Shown here: piece by piece, positions 34,001 through 43,085 of the stretch
Layout of the letters: the number at the start of each line of letters is the position of its first letter
How positions within the stretch are numbered: position 1 is the stretch's first letter
NCBI RefSeq assembly: GCF_000004195.4
Contig: NC_030677.2
Span: 44,145,142-44,209,141 of the forward strand
Source: Xenopus tropicalis
Lineage: Eukaryota; Chordata; Amphibia; Anura; Pipidae
Length of the DNA: 64,000 nt
Reading direction: 5' to 3'
Notes under the pieces: model-generated
Databases searched by the model: none
What the model saw: the letters and a program-made list of their open reading frames with translations, nothing else
Told to the model about the DNA's origin: nothing
Program-made: the position numbers and the translations under genes

Positions 34001-37000
34001 AAGACAAGTCAAGCTTCTGGAGGGAGGTGTTAGCCAGAAATTCAAATGCTTCTTTATTTAGCTTAGAAATCTTATTAGAATTCAAGTAGAGTTCCTTCAG
34101 ATTGTTCAGCTGTTGCTTATTTCCTAAGGCCGTGGATATCATTTTGTTGTGGGACATATCAAGAAAGAGTAAATTCTGTGTATATGATTAAAAACATGGA
34201 TTAGATAAAATGGAAAAGAAATATCAACATCACTTAATTGGATTGTGTTTAAAAAAAATGGACTGCAGTATCTTGTGTTTACTATACAGGTATGGCATCC
34301 ATTATCTGGAAACCCGTTATCCAGAAAGCTCAAAATTACAGGAAGGCCATCTCCCATAGACCTTGTTTTTGTATGTATGTATAACTTTATTTATACAGCG
34401 CCACAAGGGTACGCAGCGATGTACAATCTTACAAAATACAAAATTACACACAGGAAGGACAAGTGATATAATAAATAAATACAATAAATATATATATATA
34501 TGCACAGGGAATAAGTGTGGTATGAGACACAGTAGGAAGGAGGTCCCTGTCCCGTAGAGCTTACAATCTAAGTGGTTGGGTAACATACAGGCACAAATTG
34601 GAAGGTTTATTTCCCTTTTCTCTGTAATAATAAAACAGTACCTTGTACTTGATCCAACCTAAGATATAATTAATCCTTATTGGAGGCAAAACAATCCTAT
34701 TGGATTTATTTAATTTTTAAATTATTTTTTTTAGCAGACCTAATGTATGGAGACCCAAATTGCAGAAAAATCCCTTATCTGAAAAAATCCAGTACCCGAG
34801 CATTCTGCATATTTGGTCCCAAACTATACTTTGCATTCCCAATAGGCATAATTAGTACAATGTTATTCTGTTAGCACCTTTTTTAAGCATAGAGAACTTT
34901 CTGAATTGCACTCTACCAATAAGAATAGGAAGCAGAAGTTCATGTTATTGAGTCCACTTTCTTACCCCATATATTCAGTCACTATGGAACAAAAAGAATT
35001 ATTAAGAATCCACTGCAGTGGATTTTTTTTAATCATAGTTACCATACAGTATATTTTGTTATGCAGTATGGGCAATTTCAATTATACTGTCCATGTTCTT
35101 TCTTCGGGTGGGGGCAGATTGCATTCGAGGTGGCCATACACCAGGGTTGCCCCACTGCTGCCCCGGGGCTCTGCACCCCCCAAGGTACCCCCACCGGCTG
35201 CATCCCCTGCAGGGGCCCCCTCCCAATGTCCTTCCCTGAGTGCACATAAATGAAACATGAGGACACCGGTGACCAGGGGAGCGGCAACATGCATCGGGTC
35301 TGGGCCCAGTCCGACCCTGCTATACACAGGCCAATTCTAGAGGATCCACAGCTTAACTTGTGCTTCCCCATGAATGGCCAAATCACACAATGTATTTTAC
35401 TGGACAGGTTGGTCACAGTATGACCACATTTGCTAATTTGGGGGAAGGCCATCTCCCATATTTAATCAAATAATTCAAAATTTTAAAACATTTTTTTCTT
35501 TTTTCTCTTAATAATAAAACAGAACCCAGTACTTGATTCCAAAAATTATATAATCAAACCTTATTGGAGGCAAAACAATCCTCTTGGGTTTAATTAATGA
35601 TTTTTATTAGACAAGGTTCTAAAATCAACCAATGCTACATCACTGTGCACTGTGTGCAATAATTTCCTCCCTTATTGGCATAAAAGGTAACTAATGCATT
35701 AAGGCAATAAATGCTTTGGTTGTATTAGTCCTTGCATGTGGCTGCTGTACTAATTACTGGCACAACTATGCAGGAAAATCATTATGAAAACTTCAGTTTG
35801 CAGTCTGAAAAGATAGACCACCCCATAAATGCTGAGAGCTACTTCAGTAAAAGCTCTCACTGAAAGGATTGTGGGGTGTTTCTAAAACATGGCACCAAGG
35901 TCTTTATATTAAATCTTTTTACCATTAGATTGTAACCTCTTTTAAGCAGGGCCCCTTTTATCGCCTATATTATTTAGTATTTGTATGTATAAGAAACAAT
36001 TCTGAATGGTGCACACACTCTATAGGCCAGATTCATCAAAGTTCGAATTTCGGATAATTAAACGTACAAGTGCAAAAAAATTGTATTAAATACGAAAATT
36101 TCTGACGTGCGTTGATTGTGCGAAAAATCGTATCGTGGTCGTATGAAAATATCGCGGTACGATCCGAAAGTTACGAAATTTTTGTATCCAAATGATCGTA
36201 AACGACGCAAAAAACTCTCTGACTTTGAACCTTCAGTGCATGACTTGGGAAGCCTCCCATAGGACTCGATGGCACTCTGCAGCTCCAAAGGAAAGTCACG
36301 ATACGGAAGCTTGAATGAAGAACAAAACTTTCATACTCATTGTGACAAATACAATTTTGTCGCACAAATTGACGCAAAGCACGAAAAAGTTGCGAAAATT
36401 AATGAAAGAATCGTAGAAAATATGCACAGTTCTATAAATTAGAAAAAATACGATATTTTTGTAATGGTACTAATTCATACATTGATAAATGTGCCCCTCA
36501 CAGTAAAATACCTGTGCAGTATCAAATCCAGCGGTCCTCCTACAACCGCACACAAAGCTGAATCTGCCTTTGAAACATTTGCATTCTGTTCCACTAAAGG
36601 TGGCCATACCTGGGCAGATTTAACCTGCAGATTCAGCCCCTTCAGGCCAATTTGACAGCTTATTTGCCTCCAACAGGCCTACCCCAAAAACTGCCCAGAT
36701 GTCAATTGGGCAGGTTTGGTTTTCCCATTGAATTGAAGATTGCATTTATTTCTTGATTTGGTCCTTGCCCCAACGGCCTGTATGCCCACTGTTGTGATTC
36801 ATTTGTTTGGCCCGAGGGCCAAAAGATCGGATCAGCCCGATACCGCCCACCGTAGATTCTTAGGCATTCTAAGGAAAGATTTGCTTGTTCGCGTGCAGAT
36901 CTTATAATGTATGGCCAGCTTAAAGGACAAGGAAAGGCAAAAATGTTAGGCACTCCCAAGTGACTTTAATCGCTTACCTTGTACCCCAGGCTGGTGCCCC

Positions 37001-40000
37001 TGTTAGGAGAAAACAGCACATGCCCGGGGTACCTGCAGTGATGCGTTTCCTCCTTCCTGCTTTGTTTTGCCGGGACCCCACGACAGGCGCATGCGCAGTA
37101 GAGTGAAAAGCCGACTTCTCTGTTAAAGTTCCACTATTCACTCTACTGCGCATGCGCGCACACCCGAACCAGGAAGGAGGAAGCGCTGCAGGTACCCCGG
37201 GCTGGTGCTGTTCTCTCCTAACAGGGGCACCAGCCGGGGGAAAAAGTAAGCGATTAAAGTCACTTGGGGGTGCCTAACATTTTGGCACCCCCAAGTGACT
37301 TTGCCTTACCTTCTCCTTTAAAGCTCCAAACAAACCAACTGGCTGCAGCACTTGTTGTATAACTTCAGCACTGGTTACTTTTTCAATTTATTTGTCTCTG
37401 CCAGTGTTTGTATGTAATTTGTATATCAAATGTATACACTCTTCAGTTGTACAACTCTGCAGAATATTTTGACACTTTATAAATACATAATAATAATAAA
37501 CATGAAGAGTAGCTCTTACTACTACTTTTAAAATAAAAAAAAATCTATTCTAATTATTTTAAATAAGGAAATAAGAGAAAAAAATTGCATACTTTAATAC
37601 AAAAGAGAAATACGAACAGGAACCAACACCTGATACATTAGCCAAGAAGAACTAAATGTGATATTACAATTGCATCTTTTCTCACATCTTAATGGAGGGA
37701 GCTAGTCGGGCACATAAAGATGCTTGGAGACGCAGGCACTCCTGAAAGAATTATTGCTTCCAGTTTAGGTTTTTTTCACAGGCTGGGTGTTTTAGCATAA
37801 ATATTAAACCCGCACAGTAGCTCTAAAGATTTCTCTTCTGGTGGCACTGATGGTATCATTTGCCTTCTTGCACTGCTTGGCTACTGCTGACTAAGGTATT
37901 GGCAGAATCAGATGTATTTATAAGAGAACATAATGTCATCCTTATTAGGTATGTTTCAGAGCTTCTGTATTTGCAGTTGCAATGTGTTCCACAAATAGCT
38001 ATTACTGGGGACTCAAAAGTCCCTACAAATATACTACAAATGACAATTCAAGTTTGCTGAGAAACAACTCAACCTCACTCCACAATAGTCTGGGAGTGTA
38101 TACACCCAAAAGAATTCCAAGGTGTCAGCACTATCCAGGCTGAGATCTAGATTCCCAAGCGAAGAGGGTGCAATTATCATTAAACAGCTAGATACAGTAT
38201 ATAGGTAGCTGAGTAGCCTTCATAAAAAAATAAAAGAGGATGGGTGGAGATCCAATAGAATTGGACCCCAAGGCACAGCTGTGAGTTGTCCATCTATTAT
38301 ACTGCTATTGATAAGTCCCACTGCCTGGTTGTGCTGTGAACTGTCACTGTATGAGTCAGAACCACCAGTGCCCAATATATTATTTATACACAAGGAATAT
38401 AAATACGACATGTTTTGTCTGTTGCACCATGCTTATAAAAGTATAAGTTCCATGCAGGATGCTGCCACTTTAAAGAGCAATTTGACAAAATTGGAAAACT
38501 GGGCAGCAAACTGGAAAATTAGGTTCAATCTGGACAAGTGCAAAGTTATGCACTTTAGTAGAAATAATATAAACACAAACTATCTACTAAATGGCAGTTT
38601 GTTGGGGGTATCCTTAATGGAGAAGGATCTGGGGGTTTTTGTAGATAACAAGTTGTCTAATTCCAGGCAGTGTCATTCTGTGGCTACTAAAAAGTTCTGT
38701 CTTGTATAAAAAAGGGCAAAAAAAAACGGAGCTTCCATGTGAAGCAGCATAGGTGGGTTTTCACGGTGAGGGCAGTGAGTTTGGGAAATGCCCTTCCTAG
38801 TGATGTTGTAATGGCAGATTCTGTTAATGCCTTTAAGAGGGGCCTGGATGAGTTTTTGAACAAGCATACTATCCATTGTGATACTAAAATCTACAGTTAG
38901 TATTAATGGTTGTATATATAGTTATGTATGTGTTGGTATAAAATAAAACATTTCATTTATTTGTCCCCAAAAAACTTAAAATTGCATTAAAACACACCTT
39001 CAGGGAGCTTCTCTCTCTTCAACCTCTGCTGGCAACTGAACAGTGGGCGTGTATTTTCTGTGCTGCAATCTAACTTCTGCACTTGATTTTTCAGTGTGCA
39101 ATAATCAGTTAAACATCTTAGCAGCAATTTTATTTCATTTACTGTATATACTCGAGTATAAGCCTAGTTTTTCAGCACCCAAGATGTGCTGAAAAAGTTA
39201 CCCTCGGCTTATATTCAAGTCGGGTGCCAAGGGTCCCTCCAGACTAGCACCCTCTCTCCTTTGTGTGCAAATTAGGCCACCCACAACCAGACCCTCCAGT
39301 GCCCTGGCCTAGGCTCCCAGTCGCAATACTTAGTTCCCCTTACACCTCCTCCGGGACCGGGTCTGCTGCCAGTTTGCCAATGTGCAATGAGCCTGGGGTA
39401 GTACTCATATTGTTTTTGTTGACCCTCTTCTCCTCTTACAGAGCTAGTTTACTGTTTTTCTTTGAAATAAATATTTAAAAACATATATCCCACTAATGCC
39501 TCAATTAATGTAATTTTATTGGTATTTATTTTGATTATTGAAACTCAGCAGTAGCTGCTGCATTTCCCACCCTAGGCTTATACTTCAATAAGTCAATAAG
39601 TCAATAAGTTTTTCCAGGTTTCTTAGGAAAAATTAGGTACCTCGGCTTATATTCGGCTTATACTCGGCTTATACTTGAGTATATACAGTATTTGTCCCCC
39701 AAAAAAATAAAATCGCATTAAAACACACCTTCAGGGAGATCCTCTCTCTTCAAACTCTCCTGGCAACTGAACAGTGGGCCTGTATTTTCTGTGCTGCAAT
39801 CTCACTTCCTGCACTTGATTGACAGCTGCAGAGCAGCCAGGAACAGATCCTGATAGCTGGCTACACTATGTGCGTTCACTTGCAATCGGTACAGGGTCCT
39901 GGGAGGTATTAACCAGGTACATGGGTTGGCGGGGGCATCGGGAATTGTATATATACTCGAGTATAAGCCGAGGGTGACTTCTCCAAGCAACTAACTATAC

Positions 40001-41695
40001 ACACATACAGTGGAGGAAATAATTATTTGACCCCTCACTGATTTTGTAAGTTTGTCCAATGACAAAGAAATGAAAAGTCTCAGAACAGTATCATTTCAAT
40101 GGTAGGTTTATTTTAACAGTGGCAGATAGCACATCAAAAGGAAAATCGAAAAAATAACTTTAAATAAAAGATAGCAACTGATTTGCATTTCATTGAGTGA
40201 AATAAGTTTTTGAACCCCTACCAACCATTAAGAGTTCTGGCTCCCACAGAGTGGTTAGACACTTCTACTCAATTAGTCAACCTCATTAAGGACACCTGTC
40301 TTAACTAGTCACCTGTATAAAAGACACCTGTCCACAGAATCAATCAATCAAGCAGACTCCAAACTCTCCAACATGGGAAAGACCAAAGAGCTGTCCAAGG
40401 ATGTCAGAGACAAAATTGTAGACCTGCACAAGGCTGGAATGGGCTACAAATCCATTAGCAAGAAGCTGGGAGAGAAGGTGACAACTGTTGGTGCGATTGT
40501 TCGAAAATGGAAGGAGCACAAAATGACCATCAATCGACCTCGCTCTGGGGCTCCACGCAAGATCTCACCTCGTGGGGTGTCAATGATTCTGAGAAAGGTG
40601 AAAAAGCATCCTAGAACTACACGGGAGGAGTTAGTTAATGACCTCAAATTATCAGGGACCACAGTCACCAAGAAAACCATTGGAAACACATTACACCGCA
40701 ATGGATTAAAATCCTGCAGGGCTCGCAAGGTCCCCCTGCTCAAGAAGGCACATGTGCAGGCCCGTCTGAAGTTTGCCAATGAACACCTGAATGATTCTGT
40801 GAGTGACTGGGAGAAGGTGCTGTGGTCTGATGAGACCAAAATAGAGCTCTTTGGCATTAACTCAACTCGCTGTGTTTGGAGGAAGAAAAATGCTGCCTAT
40901 GACCCCCAAAACACCGTCCCCACCGTCAAGCATGGGGGTGGAAACATTTTGCTTTGGTGGTGTTTTTCTGCTAAGGGCACAGGACAACTTATTCGCATTA
41001 ACGGGAAAATGGACGGAGCCATGTATCGTGAAATCCTGAACGACAACCTCCTTCCCTCTGCCAGGAAACTGAAAATGGGTCGTGGATGGGTGTTCCAGCA
41101 CGACAATGACCCAAAACATACAGCAAAGGCAACAAAGGAGTGGCTCAAGAAGAAGCACATTAAGGTCATGGAGTGGCCTAGTCAGTCTCCGGACCTTAAT
41201 CCAATAGAAAACCTATGGAGGGAGCTCAAGCTCAGAGTTGCACAGAGACAGCCTGGAAACCTTAGGGATTTAGAGATGATCTGCAAAGAGGAGTGGACCA
41301 ACATTCCTCCTAAAATGTGCGCAAACTTGGTCATCAATTACAAGAAACGTTTGACCTCTGTGCTTGCAAACAAGGGTTTTTCCACTAAGTATTAAGTCTT
41401 TTTTTGTTAGAGGGTTCAAAAACTTATTTCACTCAATGAAATGCAAATCAGTTGCTATCTTTTATTTAAAGTTATTTTTTCGATTTTCCTTTTGATGTGC
41501 TATCTGCCACTGTTAAAATAAACCTACCATTGAAATGATACTGTTCTGAGACTTTTCATTTCTTTGTCATTGGACAAACTTACAAAATCAGTGAGGGGTC
41601 AAATAATTATTTCCTCCACTGTATGATAAGACCAGCTAACAATGATGTTGCCAGGTTTCCAAGGTTTATCAGCTTGCCCTAATGCCAAATAAAAC

Positions 41696-41769
<74 letters not shown>

Positions 41770-42340
41770 ACATGTTTTATTTACAGAATGATGTAGAAGT
41801 GCACAATGAAAACCACTGTATGTATGAATATTTTCTAGGAGGCTGTGCTAGTTACAAACCAACTGGGAGGGTACTTTTCATCTTTCCATCTGTACTGTAT
41901 CTTACCTCTAGCTTTTCAAAAGGGTTTCCATCAATATTGCTTATCCCATTGGAAGCCAGATGAAGCTCACTTAGGTGGACGCAAAAGGTAAAATCATTTT
42001 CTGAGATCTTTGTAAATTCGTTATGCTCTAAATTCAAGGTTTTCAGCATTAGAAGCTGTTTACACAGGGCTGGCTCAAACTGATGAAGAGTATTAAATCC
42101 AGCATCGAGTCTCTCAAGTTGGTCATATACAGAAAGATTGGCAGCAGGCAGTTTCTTTAGTTGATTGTGAGAGAGGTCTAGTGCTTTAATGTTTCTTGGG
42201 AGATCAGAAGGGATGGCAGAAAGTTTCAAGTGACTGCAGTCAGCAGTGAGGTCCTCTGTGATCTTACATGGATTTCCAGCCACCAGAGACATCCCATAAA
42301 TCGCGTACAATATGTGTAGAGAAAGCCATAATTGTCCCAT
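27806..42340 (-). CDS. tlr3: Toll-like receptor 3, complete coding gene (4 coding exons)
   Basis: Endosomal receptor for double-stranded RNA that signals through TRIF (TICAM1) to induce type I interferon. Exons 41906-42340, 33984-34175, 30058-31889 and 27806-28040 join in frame at GT-AG sites (phases 0, 0, 2) to give 897 residues; human TLR3 has 904. Domains: signal peptide about 1-22, LRRNT with C25/C35, LRR ectodomain to about 635, LRRCT 636-689, TM about 694-713, TIR about 744-890. Residues matching human dsRNA contacts are kept: H37, H58, H106 at the N-terminal site and H530, N532, R535 at the C-terminal site. The TIR BB loop has Ala786 (RDLEAG), the TLR3-specific residue where other TLRs carry Pro. 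Y749 and Y849 match human Y759 and Y858; human Y764 is replaced by Q754. I chose the ATG at 42340 because it begins the signal peptide and has context GAAATGG. Introns hold a Tc1 transposon and a SPIN element. Domains and junctions were read by eye; family knowledge is from memory. Confidence 0.97.
28041..29743. other. tlr3 last intron, 3' part
   Basis: The intron spans 28041-30057. 29010-29190 contains a repeat fragment (CAGGCCGGGCTGGGATGC ... AAGGCCCTGGCATTTCAAG) that recurs inverted at 44240-44390 and directly at 53475-53545. Nothing else recognised. Confidence 0.45.
29744..29928 (+). mobile_element. SPIN-like hAT MITE in the last intron of tlr3
   Basis: This 185-bp element starts CAGCGGTTCTCAACCTTCCT and ends GGTTGAGAACCACTG, with a perfect 8-bp target duplication TGATAGAG (29736-29743 and 29929-29936). 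The termini, including the TAATGCCGCGACCCTTTAAT stretch and the GTCTTAGGCGACCC sub-end, match the SPIN (Space Invaders) hAT family as I know it, reported in several mammals, a lizard and X. tropicalis and explained by horizontal transfer. The middle is a short deletion derivative with no transposase. Confidence 0.9.
30058..31889 (-). CDS. tlr3: tlr3 third coding exon (most LRRs, LRRCT, TM, start of TIR)
   Basis: An 1832-nt exon with acceptor TTCATGTAG|ATC and donor GAG|GTAAGT, encoding residues 210-820 (the last codon is split). It begins [10 protein letters not shown], 21 codons upstream of the TTG at 31826. It carries the bulk of the LRR solenoid, including the insertion WKEANPGGP that is typical of TLR3, the LRRCT ([13 protein letters not shown] ... 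CNTP ... SPCKE), the TM helix [19 protein letters not shown], and TIR box 1 and the BB loop. It is uninterrupted by stops or frameshifts. Confidence 0.96.
31890..33725. other. tlr3 intron between second and third coding exons
   Basis: The intron spans 31890-33983. No repeat with clear ends was seen except the element near the 33984 donor. Confidence 0.45.
33726..33868 (+). repeat. GGGGCAGATTTATC-type MITE near a tlr3 donor site
   Basis: GGGGCAGATTTATCACACAG at the left and ACATTTTGATAAATATG at the right, with mirrored AATTCACCCACTTTCTATTC and TAGAAAGTTTGTGAATTTT. It ends about 115 bp from exon 33984-34175. A related element is at 45377-45596. Confidence 0.55.
33984..34175 (-). CDS. tlr3: tlr3 second coding exon (LRRs)
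   Basis: A 192-nt, 64-codon exon, phase 0 at both ends, with acceptor ATACACAG|AAT and donor GACAGAG|GTAAGT. It encodes residues 146-209: [12 protein letters not shown], then two to three LRRs ([24 protein letters not shown]). The reading joins smoothly to both neighbours: EKLE before and [10 protein letters not shown] after. The open frame runs on into the intron, but the donor and the fit to the family place the end at 33984. Confidence 0.94.
34287..34829 (+). mobile_element. CAGGTATGGGA-type MITE split by an L2-like insertion
   Basis: The left part 34287-34361 (CAGGTATGGCATCCATTATC, GGCCATCTCCCATAGA) resumes at about 34605 (TTTCCCTTTTCTCTGTAATA) and runs to TCCAGTACCCGAGCATTCTG. The left edge has TA; the right end is eroded. 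It lies 112 bp upstream of TLR3 exon 33984-34175. Confidence 0.75.
34362..34600 (-). mobile_element. L2-type retroposon 3' end, inserted in a MITE
   Basis: On the reverse strand it reads TTAGATTGTAAGCTCTACGG, GACAGGGACCTCCTTCC, then GTACATCGCTGCGTACCC and GGCGCTGTATAAATAAAG with an ATACATAC tail. These are the usual words of L2-like 3' ends. No coding part. Confidence 0.65.
35090..35340. repeat. GC-rich block in tlr3 intron
   Basis: Locally GC-rich, with CTGCCCCGGGGCTCTGCACC and GCATCCCCTGCAGGGGCCCC. It opens chance frames on both strands. It looks like a decayed repeat; no family recognised. Confidence 0.35.
35436..35625 (+). repeat. partial CAGGTATGGGA-type MITE
   Basis: GGAAGGCCATCTCCCATATT and TTATTGGAGGCAAAACAATC; both ends are missing. 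Confidence 0.6.
35926..36000 (+). repeat. L2-type 3' fragment
   Basis: TTAGATTGTAACCTCTTTTA and AGCAGGGCCCCTTTTATCGC resemble the end of L2-like elements. Confidence 0.45.
36025..36497 (+). mobile_element. related MITE with a single copy of the 52-bp unit
   Basis: Begins GGCCAGATTCATCAAAG and ends TTGATAAATGTGCCCC. The interior has TACGAAAA/TTTTTGTA arms and one copy of CTCCCATAGGACTCGATGGC plus ACTCTGCAGCTCCAA, without amplification. The ends are more diverged than in the 22843 copy. Confidence 0.65.
36599..36916 (+). repeat. GGTGGCCATA-type inverted repeat element, second copy
   Basis: Starts AGGTGGCCATACCTGGGCAG, includes GATACCGCCCACCGTAG, and ends ATAATGTATGGCCAGC. Confidence 0.6.
36924..37317 (+). 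mobile_element. TTAA-type MITE, same family as 52970-53374
   Basis: Flanked by TTAA (36920-36923, 37318-37321), it starts AGGACAAGGAAAGGC and ends CCTTACCTTCTCCT. Shares the CACTTGGGGGTGCC arms and the GCGCATGCGCAGTAGAGTG core. Confidence 0.85.
37400..37500 (+). repeat. L2-type 3' end fragment
   Basis: CTCTGCAGAATATTTTGACA and CTTTATAAATACATAATAAT match the tail type of L2-like retroposons. Confidence 0.5.
37501..38440. other. tlr3 intron, no feature recognised
   Basis: AT-rich intron sequence. The open frame starting at 38281 becomes recognisable only after about 38447. Confidence 0.35.
38447..38890 (+). pseudogene. non-LTR retrotransposon polymerase remnant
   Basis: Translates as [33 protein letters not shown] and [20 protein letters not shown], the region after the catalytic core of L2/CR1-like reverse transcriptases. 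After a gap the frame near 38815-38880 gives [17 protein letters not shown], its usual C-terminal end. The frame breaks between the two pieces. It is an old 5'-truncated copy in a TLR3 intron, antisense to the gene. Confidence 0.75.
38960..39088 (+). repeat. direct repeat copy 1 (pairs with 39691-39820)
   Basis: TTTGTCCCCAAAAAACTTAA to CTGCACTTGATT, about 90 percent alike by eye to the second copy 731 bp further on. Confidence 0.75.
39139..39690 (+). mobile_element. element with ACTGTATATACTCGAGTATA inverted ends
   Basis: ACTGTATATACTCGAGTATA followed by AGCC at the left; GGCTTATACTTGAGTATATACAG at the right (given here only in part: TTATACTTGAGTATATAC). Interior words TTTTTCAGCACCCAAGATG also occur near 1850-1870. 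Lies exactly between the two direct repeats. Confidence 0.65.
39691..39820 (+). repeat. direct repeat copy 2 (pairs with 38960-39088)
   Basis: TTTGTCCCCCAAAAAAATAA to CTGCACTTGATT. Also followed, at 39946-39985, by another TATATACTCGAGTATAAGCC end, so the arrangement looks like a tandem duplication of a repeat unit. Confidence 0.75.
40008..40217 (+). repeat. left 210-bp terminal inverted repeat of the Tc1-like element
   Basis: Reverse complement of 41412-41621 with almost no mismatches. The outer direct-repeat motif is at 40016-40035 and the inner copy at 40199-40219; these would be transposase binding sites by analogy with IR/DR elements. Confidence 0.92.
40373..41395 (+). CDS. Tc1-like transposase, full length, DD34E
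   Basis: This 340-residue protein, the same length as Sleeping Beauty transposase, catalyses cut-and-paste transposition. Residues 1-110 form the paired-like DNA-binding region with helix-turn-helix motifs ([20 protein letters not shown] at the start) and an AT-hook-like [10 protein letters not shown] at 55-63. The catalytic triad is complete: D153 in [12 protein letters not shown]244 in [10 protein letters not shown], and E279 in [11 protein letters not shown], with 34 residues between the last two. The glycine-rich box KHGGGN is present. There are no stops or frameshifts. The ATG is preceded by AAC (CCAACATGG, a good Kozak context). Whether it is transcribed or active cannot be read from sequence. 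Confidence 0.95.
   Translation: MGKTKELSKDVRDKIVDLHKAGMGYKSISKKLGEKVTTVGAIVRKWKEHKMTINRPRSGAPRKISPRGVSMILRKVKKHPRTTREELVNDLKLSGTTVTKKTIGNTLHRNGLKSCRARKVPLLKKAHVQARLKFANEHLNDSVSDWEKVLWSDETKIELFGINSTRCVWRKKNAAYDPQNTVPTVKHGGGNILLWWCFSAKGTGQLIRINGKMDGAMYREILNDNLLPSARKLKMGRGWVFQHDNDPKHTAKATKEWLKKKHIKVMEWPSQSPDLNPIENLWRELKLRVAQRQPGNLRDLEMICKEEWTNIPPKMCANLVINYKKRLTSVLANKGFSTKY
41412..41621 (-). repeat. right 210-bp terminal inverted repeat of the Tc1-like element
   Basis: Mirrors 40008-40217. It begins 16 bases after the transposase stop codon, so it probably supplies the 3' end of the transcript. Confidence 0.92.
41699..41764 (+). repeat. (TA)33 microsatellite
   Basis: 66 bp of uninterrupted TA in the TLR3 intron, 142 bp from the donor end of coding exon 1. 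Length is likely polymorphic. Confidence 0.98.
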
Positions 42341-42347
42341 TTCATTT
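41906..42347 (-). CDS. tlr3: tlr3 first coding exon (signal peptide, LRRNT, first LRRs)
   Basis: The exon runs from an acceptor (TTTTTGTAG, AG at 42349-42348) to the donor GAG|GTAAGA after 41906. Coding starts at 42340 and gives residues 1-145. The hydrophobic start [20 protein letters not shown] is a signal peptide. Then follow the LRRNT (C25, C35) and LRRs with the xLxLxxN pattern ([21 protein letters not shown]). Only seven bases of 5' UTR belong to this exon, so an upstream non-coding exon must exist. It ends in phase 0. Confidence 0.95.
42226..42345 (-). promoter_or_regulatory. upstream ATG opening a 39-codon ORF that overlaps the tlr3 start
   Basis: Five bases before the TLR3 start, in another frame, there is an ATG (42345) whose frame stays open to a stop at 42226. 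Any mRNA using the acceptor at 42347 would carry it. Its +4 base is A, weaker than the GAAATGG context of the real start, so leaky scanning is likely. A dampening role in translation is inference. Confidence 0.5.
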
Positions 42348-42717
42348 CTACAAAAAGAAAAGGTGAACAAATAATAAATGAGTTGTTGGGGTTTGGAATT
42401 AAACATCTGTCTGGTTGTAAGGTCTTGATCACACCAGTAACCAGGCAGCTTACAATGGAAGATTTTCCAATGGGGCCTTTATTTTTACAGTACAAAATAA
42501 GAAAAAGCAGAAAATGGAATTCACACATACAATCTTGTGCTTTGCTTGCAGAGTTAGTGGCCCTGTTTCACAGTTTCAGGCTGGAGCAGAACAGAAAAGT
42601 GAATGTTTAAAAAAAGAAATAGCAATGCCAAAACACAATAGGGGTCATTTTCTTTCCCCTAGACCTATGTACCTCCTCCTGCCCCATTCAGGCTGACAAT
42701 CCTTGTGGGTCCTTAGC

Positions 42718-43085
42718 CTTAGGCAGGAGATTAGTCACCTGCAATAGATCTTCTCTACTGTGGGCTACTAATCTCCTTACTGCGGCAACTAATCTCCTTC
42801 AAATGCTTTCCCACTGGCAATGAAGTAAATCGCAGGTGGGAAAACATAAATGGTACTTGGCTTTTCTAAACTCACACAAAGTTTCCTTGTGAGGCAGCTT
42901 TGGGCAACTTCAGAAAAACAGTGCAGCATATATTTTCCCACCTGCAATTTACTTGAGGAGATTAGTTGCCGGTGGTTAATCTCACTTACCTGAATCAGCT
43001 GTGGAAAGGAATACGCGGCACTTCATTTTCCAAAGTCGCACAAACTTTCCTCCTTCCTAACTGTGGGTGACTAAATTCACCATGG
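42718..43085 (+). mobile_element. diverged foldback of the GAGATTAGTC family
   Basis: TTAGGCAGGAGATTAGTCAC near the left and repeated CTAATCTCCTTAC, CCCACCTGCAATTTACTTG, GAGATTAGTTGCCGG blocks. Lies in the putative TLR3 5' UTR intron. Confidence 0.5.

Larger units (their letters stand above)
40008..41621 (+). mobile_element. apparently intact Tc1/mariner transposon inside tlr3 intron
   Basis: A 1614-bp element bounded by CAGTGGAGG and CCTCCACTG and flanked on both sides by TA (40006-40007, 41622-41623). The 210-bp terminal inverted repeats are nearly perfect. Each outer end carries a GAAATAATTATTTGACCCCT motif, repeated in diverged form at the inner end (GAAATAAGTTTTTGAACCCC), so it has the IR/DR layout of Sleeping Beauty-type elements. 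The single intronless transposase ORF is undamaged. It sits in the 7.7-kb intron between TLR3 coding exons 1 and 2, antisense to the gene. Xenopus carries several Tc1-like families; I cannot assign which one. Confidence 0.95.

Noticed and set aside
33738..34157. Reading the frame after TLR3 exon 2 through to 33738 as coding
   Set aside because: A clear donor GACAGAG|GTAAGT at 33984 and a perfect in-frame join to INPGCFQ in the next exon show that the extension is intron.
35059..35452. Overlapping frames of 60-124 codons on both strands
   Set aside because: Caused by a local GC-rich block with few stop codons; no domain or splice structure.
40444..41169. Reverse frames of 90-137 codons
   Set aside because: Antisense shadows of the Tc1 transposase.
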